Shown piece by piece: positions 11,455-21,860 of a DNA stretch of 64,000 bases. Position 1 is the first letter of the stretch. The number at the start of each line of letters is the position of its first letter. The stretch is from contig JANEZZ010001676.1 of NCBI GenBank assembly GCA_026122225.1, positions 124,001 through 188,000 on the forward strand. The letters run 5' to 3'. The notes under the pieces were generated by a model that searched no databases, had not been told where the DNA came from, and worked only from the letters and a program-made list of their open reading frames with translations. Position numbers and translations under genes: made by a program. This stretch comes from Heloderma charlesbogerti. Its lineage: Eukaryota > Chordata > Lepidosauria > Squamata > Helodermatidae.

Positions 11455-11606
11455 CTACCAAGGCTACCATTCATTCATTTATTTCTAACCCGCATTCCTG
11501 CCCAAAAAATGGTGCTCAAGGCGGCTAACTGTAAAATCCAGATTAACAAAACCTTAACTAAAACACAGCATAAAAACAAATAAAAGCAGAATTAAATAAA
11601 TAAGGA
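11455..11606 (-). mobile_element. L2-type LINE 3' UTR, piece A (split by Bov-B)
   Basis: On the minus strand it ends GCCGCCTTGAGCACC...GCGGGTTAGAAATAAATG, the usual LINE 3' terminus. The rest of the same element continues at 12,422 on the other side of the Bov-B copy, in the same orientation. Confidence 0.65.
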
Positions 11607-12421
11607 GTTGTTGTTGTTGTTCAGTCGTTCAGTCGTGTCCGACTCTTCGTGACCCCATGGACCATAGCACGCCAGGCCTTCCTGTCCTGCGCTCTCTCCC
11701 GGAGCGTGCTCAAGTTCATATTCATTGCATCCGTGATGCTATCTAGCCATCTCATCCTCTGCCGTCCCCTTCTCCTTTTGCCTTCAGTCTTTCCCAGCAT
11801 CAGGGTCTTTTCCAGGGAGTTTTCTCTTCGCATTAGGTGGCCAAAATATTGGAGCTTCAGCTTCATTATCTGTCCTTCCAATGAGCACTCAGGGTTGATT
11901 TCCTTTAGGATGGACTGATTTGACCTCCTTTCAGTCCAGGCGACTCGTAAGAGTCTTCTCCAGCACCACAGTTCGAAAGCATCAATTCTTCGGCGCTCAG
12001 CCTTCCTTATAGTCCAGCTCTCACAGCCATACATTACTACTGGGAAAACCATAGCTTTGATTAGACGGACCTTTGTCAGCAAGGTGATGTCTCTGCTTCT
12101 TACTATGCTGTCTAGGTTTGCCATAGCTTTCCTCCCAAGGAGCAAGCGTCTTTTAATTTCATGGCTACAGTCACCGTCTGCGGTGATCTTGGAGCCCAAG
12201 AAAGTAAAATCTGTCACTGCTTCCATTTCTTCCCCTTCTATATGCCAGGAAGTGATAGGGCCAGATGATATGATCTTAGTTTTTTTAATGTTGAGTTTCA
12301 AACCAGCTTTTGCACTCTCCTCTTTCACCCTCAACAAGAGGCTCTTGAGATCCTCTTCGCTTTCTGCCATTAGGGTGGTATCGTCTGCATATCGGAGGTT
12401 GTTGATAATTCTCCCGGCAAT
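11607..12421 (-). mobile_element. Bov-B LINE, 5'-truncated copy
   Basis: About 815 bp matching the 3' quarter of the full-length copy at 5.8-9.1 kb, from the active-site region (LRYADDTTLMAESEED) to the CAACAACAAC tail. The frame is open to the natural stop. It is inserted in, and parallel to, an L2-type LINE. Confidence 0.9.
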
Positions 12422-12556
12422 CAAAAAACACCTCCAGCAACAGACCAGCTTATACTTCAAAGGCTGCTTGAATAAAAATGTCTTTGCCTTCCGGTGGAAG
12501 GACAATGAAGAGGAAGCCAACCTTGGCAGATGGTTCCGGAGCCTAGCAATGGCCAC
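11621..12556 (-). CDS. Chimeric open frame: L2-type C-terminus fused to Bov-B RT C-terminus
   Basis: 311 codons. The first about 45 residues (AIARLRNHLPR, FHRKAKTFLFKQ) read as the C-terminus of an L2/CR1-type polyprotein. The rest is Bov-B from IAGRIINNLRYADD to SRTRLND. The two halves happen to be in frame across the insertion junction at about 12,421. It lacks most of the RT fingers and all of the endonuclease, so it cannot be a working retrotransposon protein; expression is unknown. Confidence 0.7.
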   Translation of the reverse strand: MAIARLRNHLPRLASSSLSFHRKAKTFLFKQPLKYKLVCCWRCFLIAGRIINNLRYADDTTLMAESEEDLKSLLLRVKEESAKAGLKLNIKKTKIISSGPITSWHIEGEEMEAVTDFTFLGSKITADGDCSHEIKRRLLLGRKAMANLDSIVRSRDITLLTKVRLIKAMVFPVVMYGCESWTIRKAERRRIDAFELWCWRRLLRVAWTERRSNQSILKEINPECSLEGQIMKLKLQYFGHLMRRENSLEKTLMLGKTEGKRRRGRQRMRWLDSITDAMNMNLSTLRERAQDRKAWRAMVHGVTKSRTRLND

Positions 12557-12775
12557 GGAGAAGGCCCTTCCTCATGCGCTCCCCAAACACACCTCTGATG
12601 GCGGTGGTATCGAAAGAAGGGCCTCTTCCAAAGATCTTAAAACTTGGGTAGGCATGTATGGGAGAAGGCAGTCCTTCAGGTAATCTGATTCCAAACTGTA
12701 TACGGGTTTATAGGTTGCAACCAGTACTCTGAATTGAGCCTTGAAACAGCAGAAGCCAGTGAAGCTGTCTCATAG
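12422..12775 (-). mobile_element. L2-type LINE, piece B
   Basis: Minus-strand sequence coding the C-terminal AFSV...RNHLPR and KTFLFKQ motifs shared with L2-like LINEs, continuing the fragment at 11.46-11.6 kb. Confidence 0.65.
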
Positions 12776-12912
12776 AATCATAGAGTTGTAAGGGGCCTAC
12801 AAGACTATCAAGTCCAACTCCCTGCTCAGTGCAGGAAGCCTGATTCCCAGGCGGTCTCCCAACTGAGTACTAACCAGGGCTGACCCTGCTTAGCTTCCGA
12901 GATCAGGCACAT
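12776..12912 (-). mobile_element. 5S-rRNA-derived SINE with CR1-type tail
   Basis: Read on the minus strand, about 12,910-12,843 matches the middle of 5S rRNA, with the promoter boxes recognisable: TGATCTCGGAAGCTAAGCAG, CCTGGTTAGTACT, then TGGGAGACCGCCTGGGAAT. It runs directly into a CR1 3' end (CACTGAGCAGGGAGTTGGAC ... CTCTATGATTCTATGA). That is the layout of a 5S-derived (SINE3-type) element that borrows the CR1 tail. It sits inside an L2-type LINE whose sequence resumes at about 12,913. Confidence 0.75.
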
Positions 12913-13090
12913 CCAGCCCTGTAACAAGGGAGTCACATGCTCCCAGTAATCAGCCCTGGTCAACAGTCTGGCTGCAGCACTCTGGACCAAGTTTCCAAAG
13001 GCAGCGCCATGTAGAGGATGTTTCAGTAGTCCAAATAGGATGCAATCCTCTGGAATATGTGCGCTTGGGAGGCAATTTATTACTTGGCTC
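12913..13090 (-). mobile_element. L2-type LINE, piece C
   Basis: The minus strand encodes AAFGNLVQSAAARLLTRADY and HVTPLLQ, the conserved C-terminal block of L2-clade LINEs (NAAARLL...HITPVL). Confidence 0.7.
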
Positions 13091-13244
13091 AATTTCTAGT
13101 CTGTCCCACTGCTCATCTAAAAATAAAACACAACACTAGGAAATCAGTCTGATATATAAATGGGTCTTGTAAATCCTGCCATTCCCCTCACCCCAAAATT
13201 AAAATGTGTGCCAAGCTAATCCCAAATCCTATGCCAAGCAAAGA

Positions 13245-13440
13245 CGGTAACAGAGAAGTCTGTGGAAGAGCACATGTGATGTGTGCAGAAGGCCTGAGGT
13301 TGAATTCCTGGCCTCTCCAAGAGGATGGAGAGCAGGTGCTGTAGAAGACCTCTGCTGGAGCCCCTGAAGAGCTACCCAATACTGGGCAGAATGGACAGAA
13401 GTCTGATCTGGTGTGAGGGAGCTTCCTCTGTTCCTATATG
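13245..13440 (+). mobile_element. tRNA-like SINE, 'pathology' of the TAGCTCAGTGG family (diverged)
   Basis: A GAAGAGCACATG...GTGCAGAAGGCCTGAGGTTGAATTCC head, followed by the family's AGACCTCTGCTGGAGCCCCT and GGACAGAAGTCTGATCTGGT middle and AGGGAGCTTCCTCTGTTCC end. Confidence 0.55.
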
Positions 13441-13589
13441 ATATACACCAAGAATCCTTGATCAGGGCACTTATACAAAAACAAAACCAAGAGACATCCG
13501 TGCATTTCTGAATGCACATTTCATTTTTAAAGGGATGGGTGGGGTGGAGGCAGATAATGGAAAACAGTGTGTTTTTTACTGGGCTCACG

Positions 13590-13768
13590 TCCAGTGTATT
13601 TATTTATTAAATTTATTAATTGCCCATCTGGCTGGTCACCCAGCCATTCTGGGCGATGTACAACAAGAACAATTTAAAACAATAAAATACTACATTAAAA
13701 ACATCACATTTCAAAAAATACCCTAACCCACCCCAAATGCCTGCCTGAACAACCATGTTTTCTGTGTG
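13590..13768 (-). mobile_element. L2 LINE 3' end (left half of an interrupted copy)
   Basis: On the minus strand: KTWLFRQAFGVG codons, then the 3' UTR with GCCCAGAATGGCTGGGTGACC and a TAATAAATTTAATAAATAAAT tail. It continues the L2 at 14,652-15,708 across the palindromic insert. Confidence 0.8.
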
Positions 13769-14651
13769 TGCAGGGATGTACGAAAGGTACATCCCTTTCT
13801 GTGGATTATGCTGATGCTGGGGGGGAGGCGTTCCGTCCCTTCCCCAGGAATCCTGGCCGGCGGGGGAGGCGCTCCGTCCCCCCCCCCCCCCGGAATCCTG
13901 GCTGGCTGGCTCCGCTCCTCAGGGATTCTGCGGAGCCACCGGCCTGCTCTGCCAGCAGCCGGACATCCGGCCGCTGGCTAGCAGGAACGCAAATGGCGGC
14001 AGCCGTAGCCGCTGCCGTTTGCGTCCCTGCAGTCAGCCATGATAGGCTACGTAAATGTTTACGTAGCCTATCACGGCTGATTAAAACAAAAAACAAAAAA
14101 ATGCGTGTACGCAAATGGCAGCGCCCATGGGCGCCGCCATTTGCGTTCCTTATTTTGGCACGTCTTAGTCTACGTAAACATTTACGTAGACTAAGACAGC
14201 GAAAATAAGGGGAACGCAAATAGCGTAGCGTCTACGCTATTTGCGTCCCCCTTATTTTCGCTGTCTTAGTCTACGTAAATGTTTACGTAGACTAAGACGT
14301 GCCAAAATAAGGAACGCAAATGGTGCCGCACATGAGCGCCGCCATTTGCATACGTGCGTTTTTTGTTTAAGTCAGCCGTGATAGGCTACGTAAACATTTA
14401 CGTAGCCTATCACGGTGTTTTTTAAAAATCTAGCCTATCTAAAAATCTTTACGTAGCCTATCACGTTTTTTTGTTTGTTTTTTACCTGGAAATGGCGGCG
14501 GCGGCGGCAGCCGGTTGGAAGACCGGCCGCTGCTGGAGCCACCGCCAGGAAGATCCGCCCAAGGTAAGTCCCATCCCGGGGGGTGGGGGGCATTCCGCCA
14601 CCGATTTCAGGGGGTCGAATGCGCTGGCATTCGGCCTCCCCGAGATCCGTG
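13769..14651. mobile_element. Unclassified fold-back insert of nested palindromes
   Basis: About 880 bp interrupting an L2 coding region between its SFRH and KTWLF codons, so its limits are set by the host element. The left end has the hairpin GGGATGTAC/GTACATCCC (13,774-13,796). The core (about 14,032-14,416) is one large imperfect palindrome centred near 14,230, built from smaller palindromes. Four copies of TACGTAAAxxTTTACGTA lie at 14,048-14,065, 14,171-14,188, 14,272-14,289 and 14,387-14,404, alternating with palindromes built on ACGCAAATGGCG. It is G+C- and CpG-rich, unlike its surroundings. No protein is encoded that I recognise. Confidence 0.75.
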
Positions 14652-15708
14652 GCGGAAGCTCATTAAATAGGGGGCATGGCGGAGTTTCCTGGGGAGGGAG
14701 TTCCACAGAGTGGGTGCCACCACAGAGAAGGCCCTCTCCCTCATCCTCACCAGCCTAGCTGTCCTGGCTGACGGAACAAAGAGAAGGCCATACCAGGCTG
14801 ATCTTGTTGAGCGGCCTATCTGGTGTTGCTGGAGGCGCTCCTTGAGGTAGGCTGGGCCAGAACCATATAGGGTTTTAAAGGTCAAAACCAACACCTTGAA
14901 TTTGGCCTGGAAAACAACTGTTAACCAGTGCAACTCCTTCAGCACTGGAGTGATGTGATCTCACTGGCGGCTGCCTTTAATCAGGCGAGCTGCTGCATTC
15001 TGTACCAGCTGCAGCTTCCGAACCGTCTTCAAGGGTAACCCCACGTAGAGCGCATTACAGTAGTCTAGACAAGAGGAGACCAGGGCATGTACTACCAATG
15101 GGAGCAGATGGTTGGGAAGGTAGGGGCGCAGCCGCCATATCAGATGGAATTGGTACAGCGCTGTCCGGCTCACAGCTGACCCCTGCACCTCCATGGACAG
15201 CTGGGAGTCTAAAATGACCCCCAGGCTGCAGACCTGGTCTTTCAAGGGTAGCCACACCCCATTCAACACCAGGTCAACATCCCCCAACCTCCTCTTGTCT
15301 CCCACCAGAAGTACCTCGGTCTTGTCAGGGTTCAGCTTCAGGTTATTCCTCCCCATCCAGCCACTCACCGTCTCCAGACATTTGGACAGGGATTCTACGG
15401 CCAACCTTGGTGAAGATTTAAACGAGAGGTAGAGCTGCGTGTCATCCGCATATTGATGACACCGCACCCCAAACCTCCTGATGATAGCCCCCAGCGGCGT
15501 CACATAGATGTTAAACAACAACAGGGAGAGGATGGAACCCTGTGGCACCCCACAAGTTAGTGGCCACAGTCCGAAACCTCCTCTCCCAGTGCTACCCTCT
15601 GGTACCTGCTGGAGAGGAAGGACTGGAACCACCGCAATATGGTGTCTCCAATGCCCAACCCCTCCAGGCAATATCCTTAGATTAGCAGAGATTATCTTCA
15701 AATAAACC
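14652..15708 (-). pseudogene. L2-clade LINE reverse-transcriptase fragment (right half of interrupted copy)
   Basis: The minus strand encodes the RT palm: CGVPQGSILSLLLFNIYVTP, CHQYADDTQLYLSF (active-site YADD), LNPDKTEVLLVG and LPLKDQVCSLGV. Downstream are CLDYCNALYVGLPLKTVRKL and VQNAAARLIKG, then after a frameshift (near 14,950) ARTARLVRMRERAFSVVAP and WNSLPRKLRHAP. The 5' part of the element, including the endonuclease, is missing. The 3' part continues at 13,768 beyond the palindromic insert. Confidence 0.85.
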
Positions 15709-15770
15709 ATAATTTCACAAGATGAGAACAGAGTTTTATGCCACCACTACTGGATTCAATATGAATAGCC

Positions 15771-15800
15771 AAGGTGTGTGTGTGTGTGTGTGTGTGTGTG
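15771..15800 (+). repeat. GT microsatellite
   Basis: About 14 uninterrupted GT units. Confidence 0.9.
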
Positions 15801-15802
15801 TA

Positions 15803-16190
15803 TTAGGGATGTATGAATTTTGTAAAATCTGTTCTGTGATTCATGGACTATCAGATGCCTTTCATTCCATTCTCAACTCATTGGCGAAATGGGATTTCCC
15901 CCCACAATTTCCCGAATTTGTGCAAATTCACACTTGCGAAAATGTGCAAATCCCCAAAATGCACAAATCCTGCCCCCAAATATGCATTTCTCTGTGTTAG
16001 CCTACAGGGGAAATGCACATTTTCGGCTGTTTTTTTATTTTACATATTTTTCTACAACTAAATCTGTGTAAAATTCTGAAAAGTAAAAAAAACGGTCTGC
16101 AAGTCTGTGGAATCTGGGCGACTCAGGAAAAGCCAGTCTGCTGAGGAATCTATGCGTTTGATTCCATCGTGGATTTCTCTGACATCGCTA
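15803..16190 (+). mobile_element. Unclassified non-coding repeat (probable DNA transposon remnant)
   Basis: Starts TTAGGGATGTATGAA and contains many GCAAAT/ATGCAAAT/GAAAATG words and palindrome-like blocks (TGTGCAAAT... , GGAAATGCACATTTTC). It resembles non-autonomous elements but I cannot name the family. Confidence 0.35.
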
Positions 16191-16703
16191 GTGTGTATGT
16201 GTGTGTTTTTCAACTCCTTCTTTGGCTTTGAGTTACCTTAATAAACTGGCAGCTTTCCCACAAAGCTCTAACATATACTCTAAGAGACTCATTTGTGCTC
16301 CTAAGTCTTTTTGCTCCTCCCAGCTTCATTTCACCGTTTCCCATTTGGTGGCTGGGGAGAGAGTGGAGAACTCCCTCAAGGATCGAGCTGAAGTCCATTT
16401 GGATGAAGTCACTACCGGCACCAAGCACACCTACAGGAGGTATCCTTCACATGGTGAGACAGCCACATTGCATCATGGTACTTCCTGGCACGGATTCTCT
16501 GTTTACAGAACCGGATCCAAATGACAAAGTAACAGAAAAACCCTGTTACTTAACACATCCGTACCCTACCTTTCCTCCAAGGAGCTCCAGATGGTATATG
16601 CGGTGGTGGTCATCAGGCATTACCTTACAACAGCCCTGTGAGGTGGATTAGGTTCAGACATCCACAGCAACACCGTGAGATCTGAAACAAGGTCTCCCAA
16701 GCG
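16191..16703. other. Unassigned intronic sequence with partial SINE body
   Basis: 16,555-16,690 resembles the minus-strand body of the tRNA-derived SINE (CCTCCAAGGAGCTCCAGATG, CAGCCCTGTGAGGTGGATTAGG). The rest is unassigned. Confidence 0.35.
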
Positions 16704-16834
16704 CAGCCTTTCCCACCCTTGTGGCTTCTAGACGTTTTCAACTCCAACTCCCATCGGCCCCAGCCAAAGGTCAGGAGTGCTGGGAGTTGTTGTCCAACAC
16801 ATCTGGAAGGCACACCAGGTTAGGGAAGGCTGCC
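16704..16834. mobile_element. Palindromic hAT-like MITE (copy 4)
   Basis: Arms GCCTTTCCCACCCTTGTGGC and CACCAGGTTAGGGAAGGC with CTCCAACTCCCATC / CTGGGAGTTGTTGTCC inside. Confidence 0.7.
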
Positions 16835-16931
16835 CTAGCAGAATGAGTGCAAGGGAGAAAAGAAAGCTAGCAGACCCCTTTGCCAATGGATTCAGAGGAG
16901 GAGTCAAATATAAGTAATCAGTATATGCAGA

Positions 16932-17400
16932 AGCTTTTCCTAACCTGGTGCCCTCCAGAGGTGTTTGGATTACAACTCCCAACATCTCCCAATCATGACA
17001 GCTTGCTGGAGGATGCTGGGAGTTATCACAGAATCATAGAATAGTAGGGTTGGAAGGGGCCTACAAGGCCATCGAGTCCAACCCCCTGCTCAATGCAGCA
17101 ATCCAAGTCAGAGCATCCCTGACAGATGGCTGTCCAGCCTCACCTTGAACGCCTCCAGTGTGAGAGCCCACCACCTCCCCAGGTAATTGGTTCCATTGTC
17201 GTATTGCTCTAACAGTCAGGAACTTTTTCCTGACGTCCAGCCGGAATCTGGCTTCCTGTAACTTGAGCCCATTATTCTGTGTCCTGCACTCTGGGATGAT
17301 CAAGAAGAGATCCTGGCCTTCCTCTCTGTGACAACCTTTCACAGTTGTACAACTGTGAGTTGCACAACACATCTGGAGGGCACCAGGTTGGGGAAGGCTG
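16932..17400. mobile_element. Palindromic hAT-like MITE (copy 5) interrupted by a CR1
   Basis: The left arm (16,932-17,025, TTTTCCTAACCTGGTGCCCT ... GGATGCTGGGAGTT) and right arm (17,357-17,400, ACACATCTGGAGGGCACCAG ... GGGGAAGGCTG) are the two halves of one element; a CR1 fragment lies between them. Confidence 0.8.
17026..17343 (-). mobile_element. CR1 LINE 3' fragment
   Basis: The minus strand encodes GCHREEGQDLFLIIPECRT, FRLDVRKKFLTVRAIRQWNQ and LPGEVVGS, then the CR1 3' end CTATTCTATGATTCTGTGA. The same region is present in the longer CR1 at 53.5-53.9 kb. Confidence 0.9.
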
Positions 17401-17514
17401 ATCTACAGTATAGCGCATGCACATTAGAACATAAGGTGTCCTGCCAGCAGGAGCAAGGAGCTCTTTACAATAACAGGGTTGCCTTGGGCTGCATTTGGCA
17501 AGTCAGTCCAGCTG

Positions 17515-17705
17515 TGTGAAGCTGCCTTGCAATGAATCAGACCACCAGTCTATCTGGCCCAGAACTGTGTACTCGGACAGGCAGAAGCAGCTGTATAAAG
17601 ACTTTTTCCAGACCTGCTAACCGAGATCCTTCTCAGGGGAGGTGGAAACTGGGATCTTCTGCATGCAGCACAGGGACTCAACTACTGTGTCAGGGCCCAG
17701 CTTCA
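17515..17705 (-). mobile_element. tRNA-like SINE (diverged), minus strand
   Basis: GTGTGAAGCTGCCTTGCAAT, AATCAGACCACCAGTCTATC and ATCTTCTGCATGCAGCACAG are the reverse-complement hallmarks of the TAGCTCAGTGG-type SINE. Confidence 0.5.
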
Positions 17706-19957
17706 CCACTGCAGTGGGCCTTGTAGGTTATAGCCAGGATTTGAGTAGAGGTAGCCTGGAAGGGCTGGGGCCTATTCAGCCTCTGGAATGTCAGAACCTG
17801 TGTGAGCTTCTCTCTGCCAGTGTTCCCAGGGCGGAGCCAGGGGGAGTCACCCAACTCCTTGTCCACCTGCTGGTTTGGCCTTGGCAGGCAAGGAGGCTGT
17901 CCGCTGTCCATGAGAACCTGACAGAGGTGGGGTGGGGTTTGCAGAAGGGTTGCCCAAGTTGAAGTGTCACTGCTGGAGGGTTGAGCAGTGATGCCCTGTT
18001 TAGACAGGGGGCCTTGCTGGAAGGCTAAAGGCCCTTGTCTCTCAAGGGATCCAGAGGGGGTGTCTTACAGTCACACCCTCCCTTTTAAGCAGATGCAAAG
18101 GCGTAGAGCCTTTGTTAGGAACATCTCTTCTTCATTGCCAGAAGCCTTCTCTGTTTGGATCCATCATCATCTGGGCCTTTGGAGGCACTCTGCACATGGA
18201 CTCTCCCTTAACTGGAATTCTGGATTGCTAAAGACTAGCCATGAAAAGTACAGTGAGGCTTTTCATAGACGTACAATCCACAGCAAACAAGAGTTTATGT
18301 CTTTGTTTGTCGTCAGCTCAGTGTACTGGCAGGCTGGGTTTGATCTACGACTTTTGGACTTTCCTCTGCCTCGACGCATGCAGTGTAGACTTACCAATAC
18401 AAAAGCGGTGGCACGGAACTCCTTGCATGTCTGGGTTTACCCTTCCCTTGATCTTGACAGACCTCGACCATGTAGCCTGGAGTTATCAACAGAATATTCA
18501 AAGTTGGACTCTCTATGAGTGTGGTTTTGTTTAGGCCTTTCAAGAATTTACTCCTTGATTTCCTGATGGGGTCATTCAAGGAACCATTCCCATTCCTTGT
18601 CTGGGGTTGGAACCCCGTGTATGGATTGCCTGGGTTAGGTACGTCAGGAATCCCGAGTCCCTTCCCTTGTGTTCAGAACCATGAAGATGGCAACAGGAAA
18701 ACCATGTTGATGAGGATCTCAGTCATGGTAGTAGTGTTTAGCTTTGGACTGTTCTGGAATTACATAGAGCCTATAGCTATTGACCATCAGCTATATGATT
18801 TCTGAAGAGTAACCGTTAAGCTTTTGCTGTGGGATTTCCTGCAAAAAAGAAATCTCACTGATTTGGGTGTCTGGTGCCAGACTGCCTGAATGTGTGTGCT
18901 GGGGGGATCGGGAAACCTGACATATTGAACTATTATGGTCCCTCCCACTGGTTACACCCTTCCCTTTGCCCACTGGCAGGAAGAGCCTCCAGGGGGGTGG
19001 GGGGTGGGCTTGAACTGGCAGCTGCACAAATCACCCAGCTCTCTTGCATCAGCTGGCTACACCTGGCAAAGTGGTTGCCCCCACCCCAAATATCTCCTCC
19101 TTTGATTTTCTTCTTTCCAGTTAATAAAGACTTCAAATACATGTTTTGTTTGTTTCATTTTGTTTTAAAAAAAAGCTTTTTGGGAAGCCCATATTTAACA
19201 CTAGGCATGTGCTGCTTCCTTTCGTTTGGGCCAAAGACTGGAATTTTAGACCTTCTGCCAGGATAGTAGGGCAAGGCAAATCTGTTGCACAGAAGGACTG
19301 GAGGCAGCCACCTGGAGGAGGTATTTCAGACCTGGAAGCCTCTCACCAAGTCATGTGAACATTTGGACAGCATCAGCCCAAAACTACGCAAGAGGCTGGA
19401 GTTGCCAAGAGCTGAGCCAGGATTTAACGATGAGGGAAAGCACAGGAGTCTATAAATACACTCAATTAATGTGAAGTCACTCCCACTGAAAGGAAGAAGC
19501 CGGCTAGTTAAACATGAAGAATTTCTAAAGGTGCTACACATTAAACAAACCTGCAGATTAGGCTCTTATTTGAAGGCTAAATTAAGATCTAACATCTATA
19601 ATTAGAAGTCAAGGAGCGGAAAAGATTGTCTTGATCATGGGTCAGAACTAAGAGCGTCATAACACTGTTGAAGAGGCTATAACAACAAATTAAACATGGA
19701 CCATATAGCATCAGTAAAAACAAACTTTCATGAACGGAGAGAACATAATAAAATCCTCAGATATGGCAATCTTCTACATAGGTTTGCAGAGAAGATTGAC
19801 GTAGTTCTGCTGTTGATGCCGCAAAAGCGAAGAGAGCTACTTTCCTTGTTATTCTCTCCTCTTGCTTTTGGCAAATAAAAGCCTGGGGCGTTTTTTGTTG
19901 AATGATCTAAAATCTGAGACAGGTTCGTTACAAATGGTACAATAAACACACACTTAA
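17706..19957. other. Unassigned intronic sequence
   Basis: No gene or confidently named repeat. 18,100-18,850 has the feel of an LTR or other retroelement remnant (TTTGGACTTTCCTCTGCCTC) but lacks any decisive motif. Confidence 0.3.
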
Positions 19958-20141
19958 CAGTGCAATCCTGAGCGCATTTACTTGGACATTAAGCCACACT
20001 GTAATTCAAGGGAGCTTGCTTCCAAGTAGGCTTGTATAGAATTGCAGTCTGAGGCTGCAATTGTATACAAACCTACTTGGGAGTAAGCTCCCTTGAATAC
20101 ACAGTGGCTTGATGTCCAAGTCAACATGCAGAGGACTGTGC
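19958..20141. mobile_element. Large-hairpin MITE
   Basis: Two arms of about 67 bp (about 19,984-20,050 and 20,058-20,124) separated by a 7-nt loop; for example CTTGGACATTAAGCCACACTG pairs with CAGTGGCTTGATGTCCAAG. The ends are CAGTGCAATCC-like, and a shorter relative is seen at 27,596-27,660. Confidence 0.7.
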
Positions 20142-21860
20142 AACAAGAGGAACCACTTCAGCCCCAGGAATGCAGTGCATCAGAGTGTTATAACCATCCC
20201 TATAACATATCCTCCAGAACTGCATGCCTCATTCAATCCAATTTTACAAAGGCAAAGGTTCTTATAGGGCTTCTAAACGTTCCAACAGATACTTCTCATA
20301 TTCATGTTTCAATTTTTATCATTTGGAAACCAAAGAGCTCATTTTACAATTAGCCCAACAAAGTCAGATAAACACATCTCCCAATTTATTCCAGTATTTC
20401 AATTTAGCAGCAGTCACCGCAGAGCTAGTAGAGAAATTGTTGGGTGAAGCCACCCAGCCAAAAACCATACGTTTTACTGGAATTCCACTGCTCTAACTGA
20501 AGAGCCCAAAGGTATTTCTTAAGAACCCTGCTGGATCAGACCAAAGGATCATCTAGTCAGGCATTCTATTTGCACAGTGGTCACCAGATGCCCCAATGGG
20601 AAGCCCTCAAGAAGGACATAAATGCAACTACACCTGCTGTCTAATGTTCCCCAGCATACTGCCTCCAGTAGTAGGGAATATATAGCCATCATAACTAGTA
20701 GCCTTCTTACAAATATATCCTTGATCCTTCATCCACAAACAGTAATTTCAGCCAACAGCAACAGTTGTGTGGTTGAATGGTCATCTCCACTGGCAACATG
20801 CCCCTTTATATCCCGAGCAACACCATGGATATACCCCTGGTTATCCACAAAATGGATCTCACATCCTTCATTTTGAATTCTATACAAAAAGCAGCTGAAC
20901 CATAACGAGGAAATAAAGGTGAACTGATGCTAGGCCGCTAGTGGCAAGTGTGGGAAACTGGCATCCGGATGCTTCAGGGAGAGAAGAATGTATTTCCTTG
21001 CAACAGGGAACGGGGCCTGCTTCTTCAAAATAGCAATTGGGAAGCTGGGGAAACTCAGCTTTTAGCAATCTGTGTACATTTCAGTCTTACATCAACCTTA
21101 CTTCACCTACTTATTCATCACCTGGGTGAGTTATATAATGACAGTGAAGAGGTAGTTGGGACACACGAGGCTTTCCTGACAACTTACATCAACTCTTGAA
21201 GCCAATCAGGCCAGCAGTGAAACTCGAGGGCAAGAACTGCAGAGAGGGACCATAAAAGTAGGGATGTTGGGTGCAATTCTTGTGGTCCAGACCCCCACGT
21301 CACATGTCCACTCATGTGCAGTGAGCTGCATAGGTTAAAAGAAATGCTGTCCAAGTTTAAGAAATAAAGTCTATGGCCAGATGTGACTACATGACGAATG
21401 CTCTGGGCGAACATGAGGCGGTGTGCCTTTTGGAGCAGTCTGATCCTTCTTTCCCGTTGCCTCTTAATCTGCCGAAGTCTGTGTGCACGTGGCAATAAAA
21501 CCAACAGAAGCCCTAGCTTCCCAAAATATGCCCAGTTCTGAATGCGGGTTCATCCAAGTTACTTACAATGCCAAATCCTGTCTATGTGGAGTTTCATGGC
21601 AGGAACGGGAGTGGAAGAAGAATGGGGGAAGGGCAGGAAGAGATTAAGTGGCTACTAGAGCCTGGAAAGAAGGGAGGACTGGTAACCTTGGAAGGTGGAC
21701 GGGGGGAACGGATGGGACAAATTCATTTGTGTTCTTTACCGCAGCACCAGACAACCTTTCCAGTTTAACAAAACAAGATATAAAAACCGAAGCAACAGAA
21801 GTGCCAATTCATGCATGTAGCTAAACTGCAAATAAATCATCGATTTATCCTCGAAACTGG
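20142..21860. other. Intronic sequence; one interspersed repeat at 20,516-20,676
   Basis: 20,516-20,676 (AGAACCCTGCTGGATCAGAC ... TTCCCCAGCATACTGCC) belongs to the repeat also found at 44,861-45,012. The remainder is unassigned. Confidence 0.45.

Noticed and set aside
12846..12907. Functional 5S rRNA gene
   Set aside because: Only the central part is present, with substitutions, fused to a CR1 tail; the ends of 5S rRNA are missing.
13766..14219. Open frames with CLRSLSRL/CLRRLR repeats in the palindromic insert
   Set aside because: They appear on both strands because the DNA is palindromic; no conserved motif.
14032..14416. CRISPR-like array
   Set aside because: The repeated palindromes are not separated by unique spacers of constant length, and the genome is vertebrate.
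17988..18840. LTR or endogenous retrovirus
   Set aside because: Some wording is LTR-like, but no paired LTRs, primer-binding site, polypurine tract or retroviral motif was found.
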